A stretch of 64,000 nt of DNA from Dermanyssus gallinae (Eukaryota > Arthropoda > Arachnida > Mesostigmata > Dermanyssidae). The stretch covers positions 38,501 through 102,500 of the forward strand of contig QVRM01002157.1 of assembly GCA_003439945.1 (NCBI GenBank), read 5' to 3'. Position 1 is the first letter of the stretch. Each line of letters starts with the position of its first letter. This document shows positions 23,409 through 35,440 of this stretch, piece after piece. Below the pieces are notes generated by a model. It made no database searches. It had not been told where the DNA came from and was given only the letters and a program-made list of their open reading frames with translations. The translations under genes and the position numbers were made by a program.

Positions 23409-23904
23409 GATTTTAATGTAGCAGCGGCAGAACTCTGCTGTCCGCGGCTTCTCAACGCGATCAGCGCGACAGGACCTCGTGGGCTCGACCCGGCTTGAGA
23501 TACGACTACCCCTCACTGATAGCCCTGCTGCGATTACTACGGTTGATTCTACTAGTATTACGCAAACGGCCAACACTGATTCTGCTGCTGCTGCTGCTGA
23601 CAATGTTGTTGTTGCTGCTGCCGCCGCCGCCGCTAAGGGAAAACGTTAGCTTTTCTTTACTTTTTTGCTTGTTGTTGTTGTATTGTTTTTGAGAACGAGG
23701 CGCCAACGACACTGAACTGGGCGCCGAACGCCGAGAGCGTGCTACCTTCAACTTAGAAACTATTGCATAGGCGTCGATTGAACAAACAGCCATGAGCAGA
23801 AGCTGCTGTTGCTGCTGCTGCGACCACTTGTTATGGCTTTATTGAGATGACCAAACGTTACTAATATTAATGTTATTAGTAGTATTATTATTATTATTAC
23901 TACT

Positions 23905-23996
23905 GAAAATTAAACTTTTCGGCCTGACCCTCAGCCAAGATTTAACGTCCTCGGGACTGCTTTTCGCATTGCTTCATAGACGGACTCCCATAAATA
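23905..23996 (-). mobile_element. SINE family A, 5'-truncated copy (tail module only)
   Basis: Minus-strand copy of the family A tail: GGGAGTCCGTCTATGAAGC, GACGTTAAATCTTGGCTGAGG and GTCAGGCCGAAAAGTTTAAT, with the tRNA head missing. It is flanked by ATTATTACTACT at 23893-23904 and 23997-24008, a possible 12-bp target-site duplication. The 5' truncation fits target-primed reverse transcription by a LINE partner. The flank is low-complexity, so the duplication could be coincidental. Confidence 0.75.
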
Positions 23997-24719
23997 ATTA
24001 TTACTACTACAATTATTACTTGCTTGTTTGTTTGTGATTCTTGCTATGCCGTATTGTCACATGCGCACACCGGGTTAGAGCCTCGTCACATCGAAAGGCA
24101 CTCCATGTCTTTAGCCCGTAGATTAGTCTATATGCAAGCCTTCCTTTCTAGAAGGGCAGCTTATCCTATTCCCCCATTAGCGTATGGGACATATGTGAAT
24201 TTGTATGTTGTCTACTGGATCTATGTTCTATTTGCTGTCGTTGCCGTTGTTGTGGTTACTGTCGTTGCTTTTGTAGTTGCTATTCTTGTTGTTGTTGTTG
24301 GTATTATCCATGTGGCCGTTAAGGTCGTTATTGCTGCTGTTACTGCCGCTACAACTGGCGCTGTGATTGTCAAAGTCGTAGCCAGATGAGTATTACGCTG
24401 CTGTTGCTGCTGCTGCTGCTATAAACGGGACTCAGCAAACGGCGGTAATGACCTCGAAATGTCACGATGTAACGATCTCCAACCCGAGACTGAAGTGCTG
24501 TGCTGAGTAGTGAGCACGCCAAACTGCCGCAACAGCAAGCTCCTACCGCCGTTGTCCAGTGTTCCTATTCGATCATACAGTCTCTCAAGATTTCGTTGTG
24601 GTGGTGGTGCTGCTGCTATGAACGAACGGAACGTCTTCGGCAACACTTTGGTACATCGTGCCATCAGGCTGCATAGCGTCTCTGCAAGCGTAGTCGTAAA
24701 CATTCCTATTAACACTACT

Positions 24720-24911
24720 TTAAAAATCCTTTCGGGGCTGACTCTCAGCCAAGATTTAACGTCCATGGGACTGCTTTTCGCATTGCTTCATAGACGGACA
24801 ACCCCCATAAATACAAATCGGTGCAACGGTGGGGCTCGAACCCGCGCTGCACCTATGTGTCTCCTCCGGTCGCGAGGCGCAGACGCATGCCACCACGCCA
24901 CCGGGCTTGAC
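24720..24911 (-). mobile_element. SINE family A, full-length copy
   Basis: Minus-strand copy with the complete head (AAGCCCGGTGGCGTGGTGGC, B box GGGTTCGAGCCCCACCG) and tail (GTCCGTCTATGAAGC, GACGTTAAATCTTGGCTGAG, CAGCCCCGAAAGG). It is flanked by CCTATTAACACTACT at 24705-24719 and CCTATTAATACTACT at 24912-24926, a 15-bp target-site duplication with one mismatch. It sits about 0.7 kb from the truncated copy in the same orientation. Confidence 0.88.
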
Positions 24912-25313
24912 CCTATTAATACTACTACTACTACTACTACTATTATCACTACGGCGACGATTACTTCAACTATTACTTCTACTTGTAGTACTGCCAGTAC
25001 TTCGTACTACAAACTACGGGACGCATTAGTACATGACTGTAGAGAGGCATCGCAGTAGGACAGCTGGCGATGCTTTGCCATTGGCTCTGCTGCCGTTGGC
25101 TGTCCTGGGGCGGCTTGTTGAACTGGGCGTCCATATGGCATTCGTTGTCGCCACCGCCGCCCCAGACCCTGCTGTTACCCCTCTTCGCCAACATGACGAA
25201 CAGTGGTTGTCGCCCAACTCATAGACTAGCTCTTGTGTCGACAAGAACGAGACATCTTCAGCGCTGTGTTTTTCGCTGTTGTTCTTAATGATGATCCTTA
25301 TGATCGTTGCTGC

Positions 25314-25405
25314 TCTTGTTGTTGTTGTTACTGTTGTTGTTACCACTTTTGTTGCTGTTGTTGTTGTTATTTTTGTTGTTTTTGTTGCTATTGTTAGTGT
25401 TGGTG
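25314..25405. repeat. (TTG)n tract
   Basis: TTG with TTA, TTT and CTG variants. Gives poly-Val or poly-Leu frames. Confidence 0.88.
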
Positions 25406-26240
25406 CTGCCGATTTTATCATCGCCAATAGTCGTCGTCTGGTTCATCGACGTAGCAATCGACTGAATCAAGAATGGCGTGTGAGTATTTGCTGCTGCTGC
25501 GTCTGTTTACGTTAAGCGCCTGTTGTTGCTTCTCGTTGCGGGCCTGCCACTTCACATGAAGAACTTTCGCTTTCCATGGCTGTTCGTGAGCACGCGGCCG
25601 GCCACGAGCTTTGACTCTGGCCGCCGTGGCTTCGTCTCCGTCACAGCGAGCGATTCAGGTTGCGATTGAGGTTGGCGACCGCACGCGTCTGGGTAACAGC
25701 TGCTGATGTTGCTGCTGTAGCCGCATCAAAACTCGGCAGTTCTTAACAAAGTCAAACAGATTCGCTTAGACAGATTTGCTTGTGTTGTTCTTTCTTTCTC
25801 TTTGTGTTTCGTCATTACTTTGCACGCCGAGAGAGAGAGAAAAGGCGCGAGAGAGAGAGAGCAAAATACACTACAGAATGCAGACAATTGTACAGTTTGC
25901 ACGTGTAAAGTTGACGAAACGTTTGCGCTGCCCTATTGTACACGATATCGTAATCTGCAGAGGCGTAAAGTCCGGCAGATCACCGAATAGCTATAGTATT
26001 ATTTTACAAATCAATATATAGGCAGACAACAAAGAGAGAGTGCGTCTTAGAGAGAGAATGGCGGGTAAGCAGGACAGGCAGTTCACATATCACCTAACAA
26101 CTGGAATGAAACAGTACGGCCCAAAGGGCGGTTTGTGAAGGCATCAACAGGGTTGCGCCGAAGCAGGTGACTATAGAAAGACAAAGCTAGAAACGTTAAA
26201 ATAGACCAAATTGACCAAATAATTTTGTTACTGTTTTCAG

Positions 26241-26400
26241 GCGTGGGAGTTGGTTGTCCTCAATACGTTGGAATGGAACGCCGAGAACATCTTGGCGTTA
26301 GACTTCGTCACGCCGCTGCTCGACTATCTTGTCGGGCCAGGCAGAGCCGCCGAAGAGGCCCGGAAGCGGGCCACGGGTATTCTCGCCATGTTAGTCATCG
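26241..26400 (+). CDS. CCND: D-type cyclin, coding exon 3 (end of first cyclin fold, start of second)
   Basis: Third coding exon, residues 175-227 plus one base. The acceptor is TTACTGTTTTCAG before 26241 and the donor is TCG|GTGAGT at 26401. The length is 160 nt, equal to CCND1 exon 3, leaving phase 1. It starts AWELVVLNTLEWNAENILAL, corresponding to [20 protein letters not shown] of human cyclin D1, and continues DFVTPLLDYLVGPG..., ending with RKRATGILAMLVI, matching RKHAQTFVALCAT. The stretch LVGPGRAAEEARK is the divergent linker region. The next exon should start by completing a codon beginning with G (Asp in CCND1) and encode a PPS(M/I)-like segment. No such exon was recognised downstream in this window, so the gene is partial here. 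Confidence 0.93.
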
Positions 26401-27317
26401 GTGAGTACGCTCTGTCAAATGACAAACACACAAGACGCTTGATGGCGAACTTCGCGAAGAGAAGAAATGTTTCATTTATATATGCGCACATATGCATTTA
26501 CGTATGGCCATTGAATATGAACCATGGCAGAAGGCGAGCAATATGTAAATAACGTCGTTTAATCTTAAACGTATCAATTATGACTACGGAAAGCTATTAT
26601 CACAATGAATAAACACACGTAAAAATCGGAAACAGTTGGACTCACTGTCCTACCTCTGGGTACGCCAGCCTCAACTGAATTAACATATATACGCAGAGTA
26701 GCTGAAACCAAAAAGCAAGCCACAACGGCAGCAGAAAATAAGAAGAAGAGCACGGCGAGACGAGAGGAAGAGAAACAGGACTAACAGGCAATGCACATTC
26801 TGCTCGTTATTGTCGACACGGTAAAAATGGCTGACGAAAAAAAAGAAAAAATCTGCGTACTTTGCCTGTCATTTTGCGAGATCAGCCGCATGATCGGAAG
26901 TTATCGTCGTCCGGAAGTCAGTCACCCCTTACGCCGCGCCAGTTAGCCATCTAACTAAAAGTGGGCGCGCGTGCGAGAGGCATGAACAGTTCGAGACCAA
27001 GACAAAAATATAGAGGGAGGGAGGGAGAGAGAGAGGAATAGGGCAGAGTTAGGGTAGCAGTGCGTCGCCCTTATGCTTCCGGGGTTAATATCGCAGATCG
27101 GGCGCGTAGCCGGGCCGGCGACCAGCCAACGTGGCGACATGTCTGGAGTCGCGGACATTTAATCCTTATTCGCTCGCATTCTCGCATTGCACGACGAGGC
27201 GTGCTGTTTCACGATAAACGCTGATGAAGATGTTGCTGCTGTTGCTGTTACTGCAGTGAGTCGCCGCACAATGCGAGATCAACCTGACAAACGGTAGCTG
27301 ATAGGTGGACGACGCTT

Positions 27318-27350
<33 letters not shown>

Positions 27351-28215
27351 CGTCGTTGTTATTGTTGTTGACGTACGTCCGTCTGATAGTCTTGATATGA
27401 TGCCGCCTACTGTAGCTGCGTCTGCTGCTGTTGTTGATGTTGTTGATATTGTTGTTGTTGTAGTTAGTTCCTCGTGATGGTAGTGGCGGTGGTGGTGGAG
27501 GTGATGTTTTTAAATGGGTTAAAGCTCAACGTTCGTACACGGCGACGATGACGTCGCCGACGACAAAAACAACAACATCAAGAACAACAACAACGACGAC
27601 AACAACAACAACACCAAGAACACTACCAGAAGCCAGCAGCCATAACGGCGGCCCACGATGCGACACCGTAGGTCGGAAACGTTTACGCGACGCGTTTACG
27701 CACTCGCCGTGCTCTTGAACGAGCAGTAGAGTCCAATAAGACGAAGAAGGAGAAGAAGAAGGAGAAGAAGAAGAAAAAGTATGCCGATAAGGTTAGGTTG
27801 ATAACTAACTAACTAGGTGGATGAACGCCGACGAAACCGAGCAGGAGGTACATGCCGACGCTGGTCACAGCGACGGCGTCACTAGCAATAGTCGAAAGGG
27901 CAGACTGTCGTCGTCGTCGTCGCTTTCGTCTGCCACTGGAAGACAGTGTCAGGTATCGGCGCCATTCGCATCTGCTGCTCGCTCAGATCAACAGCCGCAG
28001 CAGCAGCAGCGGCTGTAGTAGTGTAGAGTGTTGCGAGCGGCGCCTCTGTGTACCTCTACGACGTTTATTACGTCTGCACACACTCACTCGACTAGTACTC
28101 TTACTACAGCTGCTGCTGCTACTGCTACTGCCAGTACTACAACTAGTACAACATTGACTTCGACTAACACGTAGGCTTTGTATACATACGGATCTGTTAT
28201 AGCACGGATCATAAC

Positions 28216-28330
28216 AACAACAACAACAACGACGACAGTAACAACAACGAGAATAACAACAACGACAATAACAACGACGACAGTGACAACAACGAGAACA
28301 ACAACAACAACAACGACAGTAACAACACCA
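28216..28330. repeat. CAA/CGA higher-order repeat
   Basis: AACAACGACGACAGTAACAA-type unit repeated about three times with a period of about 36 bp. Confidence 0.88.
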
Positions 28331-28579
28331 TCACGACACATTCGGCTGGGTTTGCCGCCTGCCATTGTTGACGTTGTTGTTACCGCATGCAGTTTCGTCA
28401 GAGTCTAAGTTGATAGCTAGGTTGACTAGTTGTTGTTGTAGCAGTGGTAGTAGTAGTTGTTGTTGTTGTAGTTGCCGTAGAAGTACGCTTGTATGGTGCT
28501 TATTCGTTCCGATAGATCCGATATCTTCAGCAGGCAGGAGGAGGAGACGGGGCCCCGACGGTGTTGGCCATCTCGTGTT

Positions 28580-28606
28580 GCTGGTGCTGTTGTTGTTCAT
28601 TGTTAT

Positions 28607-28637
<31 letters not shown>

Positions 28638-28700
28638 CTTGTTGTTGTTGTTGTTGCTGTTGTTGTTTTTGTTGTTGTTGTCGTCGTCGTCGCTGTTGTC
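28580..28700. repeat. (TTG)n tract
   Basis: TTG with CTG and CTC variants, opposite in orientation to the CAA tract at 28216-28330. Confidence 0.9.
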
Positions 28701-30395
28701 GCCATAGCGACTCCTACCACCACCGACGTTGTTCGAGTTGTCATTCACTTTGTTGTTGGTTGCGTGGTTGTCGTCGTCGTCGTCGTTGTGGTGGTGGTGG
28801 TAGTTCTTGTCTACGTTAGCGCCGGCTCGTCGAATGAACTCGTTCGTTATGTCAGCCGCCTGCTTTTTCGGCAGCTCCTGCCATTCCTGTGCATTCCTGT
28901 AGTAACTAGTACTGTTGCTACGATTTTATCTGCTGCTGCTGCTGTTGCTGCAAGGGTAGCAGTTCGGGGCTCACACGGCACGACGAAGTACTAAATAGCA
29001 AAATTTCATAGCGCACGCAGTAGCCATGCGCGCGCGCGGCAGAATCATTTGATGCCTACGTTAGCTTCTAGCTACTAGAGCTGATGCAAAATCGACAAAT
29101 CGGCTCGCTCTCGGCACCTAGCAGAGATTCTGCTAACGATTGTAGTAAATGCGTCTCGGTTGTCAAATTGTATGTGCGGCTCATAATAATAATAATAGTA
29201 ATAATAATAAACGAGGCACTCATGATGATGATAGTTTCGAATGATGTTGATGCAATTCTTGTAAATATGATAACGTCAACAGCAACAACACCAATGAGTA
29301 CAACAGCAACATCAGCAATACTAATGCCTACAGAACTCTCTCTATTTCTATATAGAATCTACTATAATCTTTAGTACGTATCGTTTCGTTATAGTGGAAT
29401 AGTCAAGTTATCAGCGTCGACTCTCTCATTGCTGGACCAGCATACATATGGAGAAATTGTACATATTTGTACAATACCTAAGGGAAAAGGAATAGGTAAT
29501 CCTAATTTGAAACCGTCGCATCGCTGTCAATAAAGCGCTGCAAAGCTTGCTCTCTGTGCTCTAGTGTTGAATACACAGACAGTACAAAGTTGTCGTAGTA
29601 AGTAAATTACTGGTATATGGATGTCATACTGTTCCGGCGAGACGCAGCTGCCTGTCGGTCCGACGGGCCAACCTACTGACTATTTGACTAGTTGCCCTCC
29701 TGTGTGACCACATAGAGTGCGGCACTTTACCTTATTGCAAGCATAATGTTCTAGCTATGTCATTTCTTTTATTCGTGAGGTAAGTGGCTTCTTCGTTCGA
29801 CTGAGTCGAACTCTTATCGGTCGTCTGCTCTGTATTCGTGAGTTCGGACAGACGGATCTCCTAAATAAAGGTGATATATAATAAGGTGGTAAAGGAGTGA
29901 TCCTCTCTGAGTCCTTCTCTTTCACCCTCCACTTAATGGTAATGGTCATCATTCGTGGTCGGTGGGCTCAGAGCACAGTGTGCTCTTCTCTGGTTATCGC
30001 TATCGCGCATGCACGTAGGAGGTGCGCGAGTTTGAGTTTAAAGCCGAGCGAGCATTCCGACATGTCCAACATGGACCTGTTGTGTTAGTGTTGGCGGTGG
30101 ATGCCATCACGGAGCGATCCGAGCGAAGGGGGGGAAGGGGTATAACAGACAGGGCTTAGTGGGGTGATATGATTGGTGTCCCCTATTTGTTGCACAGGCT
30201 CAGGACAATGCAACGCCTGTCTCTGTCGCTGTGTACAGGCACAATACCTGTACACGCGTCTATCCGCGCACACACACTGGCGCACATGGGCATTCCGACA
30301 CAGGTTTGAGCCGGTCTGAATGAAGATCGCCAACGGCCGCACAGCAACGTACACACATGCATGCCACCTATGCGGCTGGAGGGCTAAAGTCGTTG

Positions 30396-30533
30396 AATCT
30401 GCAGACGTTGTTGCTGTTGCTGTTATTGGCGTTATTGTTGTTGTTGTTGGTGGTGTTGTTGTTGTTGGTGGTGTTGTTGGTGTTGTTGGTGTTGTTGGTG
30501 TTGTTGTTGTTGTTGTTGTTGTTGCTGCTGCTG
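30396..30533. repeat. (TTG/GTG)n tract
   Basis: TTG repeats with regularly spaced GGTGTTGTT variants, followed by a CAA/CGA tract at 30603-30642. Confidence 0.9.
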
Positions 30534-30921
30534 AGTTCTGCTTGCCTATTAATTGGAATTCACCCACATGACAATTGCGAACGATCATAACCGGAGCGGC
30601 AACGACGACGACAACAACAACAGCAACAAGTACAACAACATGAACAGCGGGAGCTAGCGCAGGACACACAGCACGATAGGCCTGTCGTCGAGCCGCCGAC
30701 GGGACTAGTTTGTCGGCGACGAGTTGGGCTATCATCGCCTGGACGCCGGTTTTAGAGCCAAAGCTGTAACCGCCGATGCCGCCAGCAGGACGCTCGAGAA
30801 TTAGGGAAGTTCGTTAGGGAATTGTCGATTTGGATCGACAACGCCCGTCATCGACCGTTGTTTAAATACACGCATCTGTATATGTATATATATGTGTGTA
30901 TATATGTATGTATGTATATAA

Positions 30922-30934
<13 letters not shown>

Positions 30935-30973
<39 letters not shown>

Positions 30974-31355
30974 CGCAGAGAGATAGAAATTGTTCTCTTT
31001 CGAACGCAACCTGCCTAGGAAGAGAGGGGAAACAGAGTGGATACGGAGTTTGACCAACTTCGACACGAAACGAGTGTCGACCTGCTTGGCACCTGTGGAG
31101 ATCATTGGCTCTACCGCTCGCCAGCGTGCTTGTTCTATCGTTCGCTCTATAATTGCGATCGCGTCAGTTCAGTACCACCACCATGACGACGGGCTGAGCG
31201 GCCTACCTGCCCCCCTTATAGGCAGCAATCTTCATCATTGCTTAGACCGCTCAAGCCTAGTCATTGGGAAACCGACCTAGTGTCGATGTAGTCGTCATTG
31301 TAATGCTGAGCATGCCAGCACACTACCAACAACAGGTATATACATATATTCATAA

Positions 31356-31391
<36 letters not shown>
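30935..31391. repeat. Two (TA)n islands
   Basis: TA arrays at 30935-30972 and 31359-31391. Confidence 0.9.
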
Positions 31392-31393
<2 letters not shown>

Positions 31394-32477
31394 AACTACA
31401 AACACACAGCATTGCATACAGACAGTCAGACCTATTTCTATGGGCATGCCCATACGCACATGTATGCCTAGAATGTATGCCGCACATGCAGTAGGAAGAG
31501 AAGGCAGCGGCAGCAGCGACGCTGGTGGTGGCAGATTTGAAATGACCTGCTGCAACGACCGTCTCGTAGATCTACCAGACGCCCAGCATCAGCCAGTAGC
31601 AGCAGAAGCAACAGCAGCCCGGCGGAAGCACTGCAGCCGCTGCTGCCATGTTGACTGGTTGAAGACAACGATCATGACAACAACAACATCAACAACAGCA
31701 GCAGCAACATCAACAACAACCGCAACGACAGCAACCGACTGCCGACGACCGTTGTGACCGGTGGGGCTGGTTAAAACCTGTCGAGGGGGGGGGCGCTGTG
31801 GCGTGTACTTTGCATCTCTACCCCCGCCGGGAGCGGGGAAGGGGGTTCCACTCCCTCCACCCCTTCCTCCCTCCACAAGACTCATCAGCCCAGCTCAACA
31901 CTCGACGCTCGGCCAAGGGCGAACGGGGAAGGGGCATCGTTGATGATGGCGGTCGATTGTTGCTAGCTGCGCGACGCAGCCGCGCGACACCGCCTGTCAC
32001 TCATAGTCTTGCTTGCGCTTCCCCCTCGTTCTCTCGGTAGCATAGGATATTTGTCACGTGTCGTCAACCTTCTCCTGATATCCTTGCGAGACGAGGACAG
32101 GGGAAAAGCTCCGGATAAAGCCGGCGATGGACAACGGCTCAACAACCATAACGATCCGGAGAGACGGCTTGCACGTCTAGTTCTACATTCCCTCTGGGCT
32201 AGGTCTTTCATAATGAGGAAAACATAAGCGGCAAACAGAGAAAGCAGCAACAACAACAACAGCAGAATACTGCTGAAAAGCTTTGTACTACATTGCTACT
32301 ACGAAGAAAAGCGTACTTGTTACTAGTGATTAATGACGAACAAACGAATAATCTAGAAAAATACCGTATCGTCATAGTAACAATTGGAAGAAGAGTTCCG
32401 CTTATTATCATATTTTATCCTCTTCGGATAATTGCAACCTTTAAATGCATCTTTATTTCTTGCTCTTTCCTCGCCAA

Positions 32478-32513
32478 TATATATATATATATATATATAT
32501 ATAATCATTTATT

Positions 32514-32549
<36 letters not shown>
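32478..32549. repeat. Two (TA)n islands
   Basis: TA arrays at 32478-32502 and 32521-32549 with an AT-rich spacer. Confidence 0.9.
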
Positions 32550-32553
<4 letters not shown>

Positions 32554-32819
32554 CATGTATATATATACATATATTTGTATTTTTTTTTTATCTAAACCCT
32601 TTACGTGCGCATGTGAAGAAAACTCGGGGGTAGCAAAATCCCTCATATAGGCCTTGCAGTAGTGTGAGGATCGGTCGTGTCTGAATCTCGGACACAACGA
32701 CTACAACTGTAGGGGCGACCGCAGGGTAGTAGTGTTTAAGGGCTTTTCGGCCCCGTTGGAGCTCTGCTGTTGTGGTGGCGGCGACGACGACGACGATGAT
32801 GATGATGACGGCACCACCA

Positions 32820-32925
32820 CCAACAAGAACAACAATAGCAACAGCAACAACATGAACAACAGCAACAACAATACTAATAACAACAGCAACAACAATACTA
32901 ATAACAACAGCAACAACAACAATAA
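32820..32925. repeat. (CAA)n higher-order tract
   Basis: CAA repeats containing two copies of AACAACAATACTAATAACAA. A further CAA tract lies at 33128-33185. Confidence 0.9.
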
Positions 32926-33609
32926 TGACGAAGGCTGTAAACCGTTTGCTGGCGGACAAACGCTTCGTGCGCGTGTCATGGAGAGCGCGAGAACCACACG
33001 CGCGGCCTGTGAGCGATGGATGAGGTAGGTGGATCCCATCGATGGATTGCCGATGTCATCTGGCTGTATTGCTGGCCAGAAGAAGCCCGCAATAGCCGGA
33101 TAGAGAACGAAGAACGACGACGACGACAATAACAACAACAGCAACATCATCAACAACAACAAGAACAACATCAACGACAACGATGAGGACGACGAACACG
33201 AGCCAAATTTACGAGCCAACCACAACCACAAAACAGATTGCTAAGGGACTTTATGATGACCCTTTGAGTGGAGTGAAAGCCTGCAACCGCGTGTTTCCTC
33301 TTTCCTTCCCCGTCCTCTCTCTTTCTCTCTCACTCTGTCTGTCTACCCGGGTGACCGTTTGACCGTCGGGCAACGCTTCAGGTTGTCGATCTAGGTCTTC
33401 GACGGGGCCGCCGCCGCCATCACCGCTGCGCGAATCGAAGAATCGCCCAGCAGCGACTTCGTCGAGAGCGCTAGCTACGTCAGTCACCCCGTGAGTTCGT
33501 CACTCACTTGCGAGGAACAGAGAAGAACTTGACCGTCTCCGCCATCGCCACCATCATCACCACCATTACAACAACAACCACCACTATTCTACTAGCGCCA
33601 CTCGACTAT

Positions 33610-33690
33610 GATACGACGGTGATCATTATTGTCATCACCATTATCACCATCATCATCATCATCATCATCACCATCATCATCACAGCTACC
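33610..33690. repeat. (ATC)n tract
   Basis: CATCATCAT-type microsatellite with ACC variants. Confidence 0.88.
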
Positions 33691-34016
33691 TTAAGTTTGT
33701 CGTCCGTGAAGTATGACATCGATTGAACTTCGAATCGACAAGTTACAGTGCTGACAGGTACAGACGCATACGGACGCATGAGGACCGAGGGAGAAAAAGC
33801 CAATGGCTGAGAGGTGGATGAATGTTCGGCAACTACCTCACTGATACGATGGGTGAATGGAGGTGGCTTGCAGACGGTATCAAACGGTGAAGGTCAACAA
33901 TATGTGGCCTGAGCTAATTAATAGCTGAATAATCATATTAATCAATCTGTCCTGACGTTGGCGGTTCTGGATCATCGATGTCGTTGTGGGGAGAGCTCGC
34001 GTTTGACATGGCGTCG

Positions 34017-34018
<2 letters not shown>

Positions 34019-34056
<38 letters not shown>
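34019..34056. repeat. (TA)n island
   Basis: Pure TA array of about 38 bp. Confidence 0.93.
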
Positions 34057-34062
<6 letters not shown>

Positions 34063-34307
34063 CGTGTACACACTTACATAGTAAGCCATAGTGTAGACGG
34101 ACGGAGAGCGGAGTTTTATCCGACCTGTGGTCGCGTGACCCGAAAGAGAACGAGAAAGGAAGCGCGCAAACAAATGAATGGACTAGGCGGTAGAATGCTA
34201 GGTGAGCGCGTAACAACAAATTCAGGCAAATAGCCACACATTTCGTTCGGGAGCCGAACGGGACAACAGAAGATGGACGCGTTTTCACTGCAGAAACATT
34301 GCCAGCA

Positions 34308-34504
34308 GCAACAGCAACAACAGCATGAAAAACAACAACAACAACAACAATGACGAGGACAACAACAACAACGACAATAACAACAACAACAGCAAGAAAA
34401 CAACAACAACAACAACAGCAACAAGAAAACAACATCAACAACAACAACGACGACGACAACAACAACAAAAACAACAACAGCAGCGACGACGACGACAACA
34501 ACAA
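34308..34504. repeat. (CAA)n tract, about 200 bp
   Basis: CAA with CGA, CAG and AAA variants. Gives poly-Asn, poly-Gln and poly-Thr frames on plus and poly-Val or poly-Cys frames on minus. Confidence 0.92.
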
Positions 34505-35220
34505 TAGTCCCCACCATACGCCGTCCTATGCGAGCACGGTGTCGCTCTAGCATCGGTTTTCCTTATCGTCAGATGATTCCACTCCTACCACGACGACGAC
34601 GACGACGATGAGGCACGGTGGAGAAACAGAGAAGCCGTAGTAACAGCGGAAACCGTGGCAAACGCCGGGTTTGCTTCGGGCGTTCTCGTCGGCAGCGGCG
34701 GCGGGGTTATTATCACCATCGTCATTATCATCATCATTGCCATGTTAGTAGTCTTAGCAGTAGTAGTAGTTGTTGTTGTATTGCAGTTGTTGCTATTGTT
34801 GTTGCGGCTGTTGCTGTTGCTACAGTTGTTATTGCTGTTGCTGCTGCTGCTGTTGTTGCTGCAGCGTTCGTGCTGCTTGTTTCTGGTTCTCGCTGGCGGC
34901 CGGCCGGCCGGCCCGCGAATCGGTCGGTGGTCCGTCTGCTGCCTCAGTGAAGTTTTCGTAGAGCAGAAAGCAGACGACAAGGCCGAGGCAGCTGGCCTCT
35001 GGGCCTTGGGCCTGAGTCTGCCGCAGGCTAAATGCGTCAGTCAATGAGTGAGTGAGTGAGTGAGAGAGAGAGAGAATGTGAACAACGAGCCAAGCAAGCA
35101 ACGGGCAACGAACTAACGAGCAGCAACGACAGGAACCAGGCTAGCTTCTTCCATCGACGGTGATGAAGCAGCTTGTGGCTTCACCTGTCCTACCTGGGGC
35201 CTACCTGCCTTCGTTTCGTT

Positions 35221-35440
35221 GGCAGTTGTTGTTGTTGTTGTTGATGTTGTTCTTGTTGTCGTCGTAGTAGTAGCAGCAGCAGCCGTTTTCGTCGATGTTG
35301 TTAATGTTGTTTCTGCTGTTGTTGTTTTTGTTGTTGTTGTTGTTGCTGCTGTTGTTGTTGTGGTTGTTGCTGCTGTTGTTGCTGCTATTATCGCTGTTGT
35401 TAGTGGTGCTGGTGCTACTGTTAATGTTATTGGAATAACA
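35221..35440. repeat. (TTG)n tract
   Basis: TTG with CTG, GTC and TAG variants, about 200 bp, poly-Val in one frame. Confidence 0.9.

Larger units (their letters stand above)
15040..26240 (+). other. Cyclin D intron 2 (11201 nt)
   Basis: Bounded by donor GTGAGT and acceptor TTTTCAG, phase 0. It holds an inverted repeat (15523-15557), many TTG/CAA tracts (15694-15796, 16166-16280, 18757-18822, 19237-19463, 22020-22070, 23140-23214, 23328-23408, 25314-25405), (TA)n (21396-21440), a TATG tract (about 21860-21925), an ATG-rich tract (22860-22950), possible tRNA-like sequence (22800-23085), and two minus-strand copies of SINE family A (23905-23996 and 24720-24911). Other stretches look like unremarkable intron sequence. 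Confidence 0.85.
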
